DNA of 64,000 bases from Dehalococcoidia bacterium (lineage in GTDB: Bacteria; Chloroflexota; Dehalococcoidia; SM23-28-2; HRBIN24): assembly GCA_032249735.1 (NCBI GenBank), contig JAVVHA010000003.1:1-64000 (forward strand), in the 5' to 3' direction. Below, piece after piece: positions 61,522-64,000 of this stretch. Below the pieces are notes generated by a model, which was not told the origin of the DNA, did not search any database, and worked only from the letters and a program-made list of their open reading frames with translations. The translations under genes were made by a program, and so were the position numbers. Numbering within the stretch: position 1 is the stretch's first letter; each line of letters opens with the position of its first letter.

Positions 61522-63053
61522 GGCGCGCCCCCGGGAAGCCTCCCCACCGAGGAGGCGATACGTTCCATAAAGGGGAAGGGCCACATCCCCACCAGAGCCA
61601 GGAAGAACACCAACACCGCCCCCGCAAACTGCTCGCCTATCCGCATCTCCTTCAGGTGCTCCCAACGCTCGTTGAAGGGGCCGAAGTAGGCGCGGGCCAA
61701 CATGCGCAGTATGTAGGTGGCGGTGATGGCCGCCGCCAGGATGCCTAGGGCCCCCGCCCAGTGGTAGCCAGACCTGAACACCCCGATGAAGATGAGGGCC
61801 TCGGCCACAAACCCTGCCAAGCCCGGAAGCCCCAACGATGAGAGGCCAGCGACTGCCCAATAGGCCGTGTGCCTAGGCATCTTGCGCGCAAGGCCCCCGA
61901 AGACGGTCATGTCCCGCACATGGGCCTGGTCGTAGATGGCCCCCACCATGGCGAACATAAGGGCCGTCATCACCCCATGGGCGAACATCTGCAGGACGGC
62001 CCCGTTGATGCCGATTTGGTGGAGGCTTGCCAGCCCCATCATCACGTATCCCATGTGGCTCACGCTGGAGTACCCCACCATGTACTTGAGGTCCGTCTGC
62101 GCCAGGGCAGACACCGCCCCATATAGGGCACCGATAACCCCCAGGGTCATGAGGACCGGCGACCAGAACTGGGCCCCTTCGGGCAGGAGGAACATCCCCA
62201 CCTTAAGGATGCCCAGGGCCCCTAGCTTCATGAGCACCCCAGCGTGCAGCATGCTCACCGCCGTGGGGGCGGCCACGTGCCCATCGGGGGACCAGGTGTG
62301 GAAGGGCCATAGGCCCCCCAGCACCCCAAATCCCAGCATGAAGAAGGGGAAGAACACCTTCTGGAATGTCTCGCCATAGGTGACCGACCCCAGGACGGGC
62401 AGGTCGAAGGTCCCCACCCCTGCCTCCACAAACACCCCGAAGATGCCAATGAAGATGAGGACGCTCCCCGCCACCAGGTAGAGCACCAGCTTCAGCGCCC
62501 CATATTCCTTGGTGCGCACGAAGGTGCCGAAATCGGTGCTGGAACCCCAAATGGCGATGAGGAAGTACATGGGCAGCACCGCCACCTCATACCAGAAGAA
62601 GAACCAGAACAAGTCCAGGGAGGAGAAGACGCCAAATACCCCTGATACGAGGAGGAACAACAGCACAAAATAGTCCCGCGCCCGGTACTGGATGTTCCAG
62701 GAGATGAAGACCCCGGTGAAGATGACGATGCCCGTGAGCAGCAGCAGGGGGGCAGTGATGCCGTCCACCCCCAGGTGGAAGCTTATGCCCCGGTCGCCCA
62801 AGAAGGCCACATTGCGCAGCCAGTCCAGCGTCAGCTCGAACCGGTACCCCCCGTCCTCGAAGTGGTAGCCAATGAACACCACCAGGGAGAGGACGAAGAG
62901 GGCGGTGCCGGAGAGGAGGGAGACTCCCCGCACCAGGTCCTCATGCCTCAGCTGCCACCGACCCACCTGGGGATGCCACCAGGAGGGCAAGGCCATGAGG
63001 ATCAAGCACGTCCCTATAGGTATGGCTATTAGGGAGAAGACCACCCACTCCAT
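61518..63053 (-). CDS. nuoM: NADH-quinone oxidoreductase subunit M
   Basis: 511 aa, about 14 helices. Signatures include DGITAPLLLLTGIVIF, FFWYEVAVLPMYFLIAIWG, FHTWSPDGHVAAPTAVSML and VGYSSVSHMGYVMMG. It is a proton-pumping subunit of complex I, homologous to nuoL and nuoN. It begins 2 nt downstream of nuoL and overlaps nuoN by 4 bp, the usual L-M-N order. Confidence 0.96.
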   Translation of the reverse strand: MEWVVFSLIAIPIGTCLILMALPSWWHPQVGRWQLRHEDLVRGVSLLSGTALFVLSLVVFIGYHFEDGGYRFELTLDWLRNVAFLGDRGISFHLGVDGITAPLLLLTGIVIFTGVFISWNIQYRARDYFVLLFLLVSGVFGVFSSLDLFWFFFWYEVAVLPMYFLIAIWGSSTDFGTFVRTKEYGALKLVLYLVAGSVLIFIGIFGVFVEAGVGTFDLPVLGSVTYGETFQKVFFPFFMLGFGVLGGLWPFHTWSPDGHVAAPTAVSMLHAGVLMKLGALGILKVGMFLLPEGAQFWSPVLMTLGVIGALYGAVSALAQTDLKYMVGYSSVSHMGYVMMGLASLHQIGINGAVLQMFAHGVMTALMFAMVGAIYDQAHVRDMTVFGGLARKMPRHTAYWAVAGLSSLGLPGLAGFVAEALIFIGVFRSGYHWAGALGILAAAITATYILRMLARAYFGPFNERWEHLKEMRIGEQFAGAVLVFFLALVGMWPFPFMERIASSVGRLPGGAP

Positions 63054-63055
63054 GG

Positions 63056-64000
63056 CTACATCCGCGTCACCAAGACCACCGCCCCTATTACGACAGCCCC
63101 ACCGGCGATGGCCAGGGCGTAGTTGGGCATCTTACCTGTCTGCACCTGCCGCATGATCCAGCCCCACAAGGCGGCGAGCCCCGCCGAACCGTCCACCCCC
63201 GTGTCATTCACCACCACCCGGTCGAACCAGGCCACCATAGCCCCTGTGGCCAAGACGATACGGTTGACGATCCATTGGTATAGGTCGTCGATGTAGTATT
63301 TGTTCCAAAGGAGCTGGTAAAGGGGATGGAGCCGCTGGGCCATAAGTTGGGCTGGTCGCGCCTCCCCTGACCACACCAGGCCAGCCACCAGCAGGGAGGC
63401 CACCACTAGGGCTGAGGAGCCCGCCGCCTCCCCCACTGATATCTCGAAGGGGTGTGGCTCGTGGAGGTAGACAAACTTGCCCACCCCTCCCGGCAGGGCC
63501 AGCGCCTCCCCCACCTGGTCAAAGGCCCAGAACCCCGTCACCACCGCCCCCAGGGCCAGCAGCAGAACGGGCGCTAGCATCGCTGGCGGCGCCTCATGGG
63601 CGTGCTCATAGGCATGGGGATCCCTTGGCTTCCCCAGGAAGGTGAGGATGTAAAGCCTGGCCATGTAAAGGGCGGTCAGGGCCACGCTGACCCAGAGCAC
63701 GACGCTCACCGCCACGCCCTGGCCCTCACGGGCGGCCACCAGGATCTCGTCCTTGGCCCAGAAGCCCGATAAGGGGAAAAGGCCAGCCATGGCCAAGGTC
63801 CCTACCCCAAAGGCCAGGGCCGTCACGGGCATCTTGGCGCGTAGCCCACCCAGCTCGTCCACTGTGCCGCGGTCGGTGGCGTGCAGGACGTTGCCCGCCG
63901 ACAGGAAGAGGAGGGCCTTGAAGAAGCCGTGGACGAAGAGATAGAACATGGCCGCCGTCACGCTGCGGGAGCCCAGGGCCACCATCATCAGGCCCAGGCT
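63056..64000 (-). CDS. nuoL: NADH-quinone oxidoreductase subunit L (partial, 5' end outside the window)
   Basis: The last ~314 codons are present. FYLFVHGFFKALLFLSAGNV and FPLSGFWAKDEIL are NuoL marks. The C-terminal part keeps the lateral region (PLYQLLWNKYYIDDLYQW) that carries the long connecting helix, followed by the final membrane segments. It is a proton-pumping antiporter-like subunit. The start lies beyond 64000, so the first visible Met codons are not the true start. Confidence 0.95.
   Translation of the reverse strand, partial: SLGLMMVALGSRSVTAAMFYLFVHGFFKALLFLSAGNVLHATDRGTVDELGGLRAKMPVTALAFGVGTLAMAGLFPLSGFWAKDEILVAAREGQGVAVSVVLWVSVALTALYMARLYILTFLGKPRDPHAYEHAHEAPPAMLAPVLLLALGAVVTGFWAFDQVGEALALPGGVGKFVYLHEPHPFEISVGEAAGSSALVVASLLVAGLVWSGEARPAQLMAQRLHPLYQLLWNKYYIDDLYQWIVNRIVLATGAMVAWFDRVVVNDTGVDGSAGLAALWGWIMRQVQTGKMPNYALAIAGGAVVIGAVVLVTRM

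Noticed and set aside
61522-61860. N-terminal extension of nuoN
   Set aside because: It covers the end of nuoM in another frame and is Gly/Arg-rich; the ATG at 61521 gives the family N terminus and an ATGA overlap.

Overview
The window is a 64 kb piece of a GC-rich bacterial chromosome, densely packed and without phage, transposase or CRISPR signals. The gene content fits a monoderm, respiring member of the Chloroflexota best (moderate confidence). It has two F420/LLM-type oxidoreductases, a Tad pilus locus with no secretin gene, a 14-subunit-type NADH dehydrogenase (nuoL-M-N end), a cobalamin salvage/assembly cluster and Actinobacteria-like nitrogen control. No 16S gene or other definitive marker is present, so the phylum is an inference.

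Layout. 1-4.8 kb: a MEMO1-family protein on the plus strand meets a tightly overlapping minus-strand operon of a GT4 glycosyltransferase, a methyltransferase, an alpha/alpha-toroid protein and a second methyltransferase. 4.9-8.8 kb: an RNase J-like metallo-beta-lactamase, an MscS channel, DsrE and TusA sulfur-relay proteins behind a clear promoter, and a TehB-like methyltransferase. 8.9-20.7 kb: a long plus-strand housekeeping run (CPBP protease, trpA, aroH, aroF, scpA, a URO-D family protein, ribF, tyrS, acpS, nnr, recJ, recF) with many start/stop overlaps. 20.7-28.1 kb: a lipid kinase, methylmalonyl-CoA epimerase, a MoxR/VWA/K+ channel operon, DedA and a DUF6391-like protein. 28.1-33.7 kb: an LLM oxidoreductase and the cobalamin genes cbiB, cobD and cobQ, interrupted by a small membrane protein built of eight 12-residue repeats. 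33.7-37.1 kb: a decayed glutamine synthetase fragment, an orphan NarL-type histidine kinase, a small exported protein and a second LLM oxidoreductase. 37.2-44.1 kb: a complete-looking monoderm Tad/Flp pilus operon. 44.2-50.4 kb: SagB-type and YyaL-type proteins, a YggX-like protein, a 5'-truncated ABC permease, tRNA-Arg(CCG) and a ComM/YifB ATPase. 50.5-53.0 kb: GAPDH and two dTDP-sugar genes. 53.1-58.6 kb: the nitrogen island (OmpR-type regulator, amtB, PII, and two different glutamine synthetases). 58.6-64 kb: a LuxR-type regulator, an ECF sigma factor and nuoN-M-L, the last running off the window.

The most striking regulatory signal is in the nitrogen island. Four GTAAC/T pentamers at exact 11-bp spacing lie before amtB and two more lie before glnA. 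Each array is centred about 53 bp upstream of the inferred transcription start. The regulator encoded next door has an incomplete phosphorylation pocket. This is the arrangement expected of an actinobacterial GlnR-type system. The two glnA genes are separated by a strong terminator and a fresh extended -10, so they are probably controlled differently. A relic of a third glnA lies 21 kb away.

Other points worth a second look are a tyrosyl-tRNA synthetase with a degenerate HIGH motif, a K+ channel whose filter ends in Arg rather than Gly, the NHGQ-repeat protein inside the cobalamin cluster, and a foldable element in front of cobQ. All calls come from reading the sequence; no database search was run.
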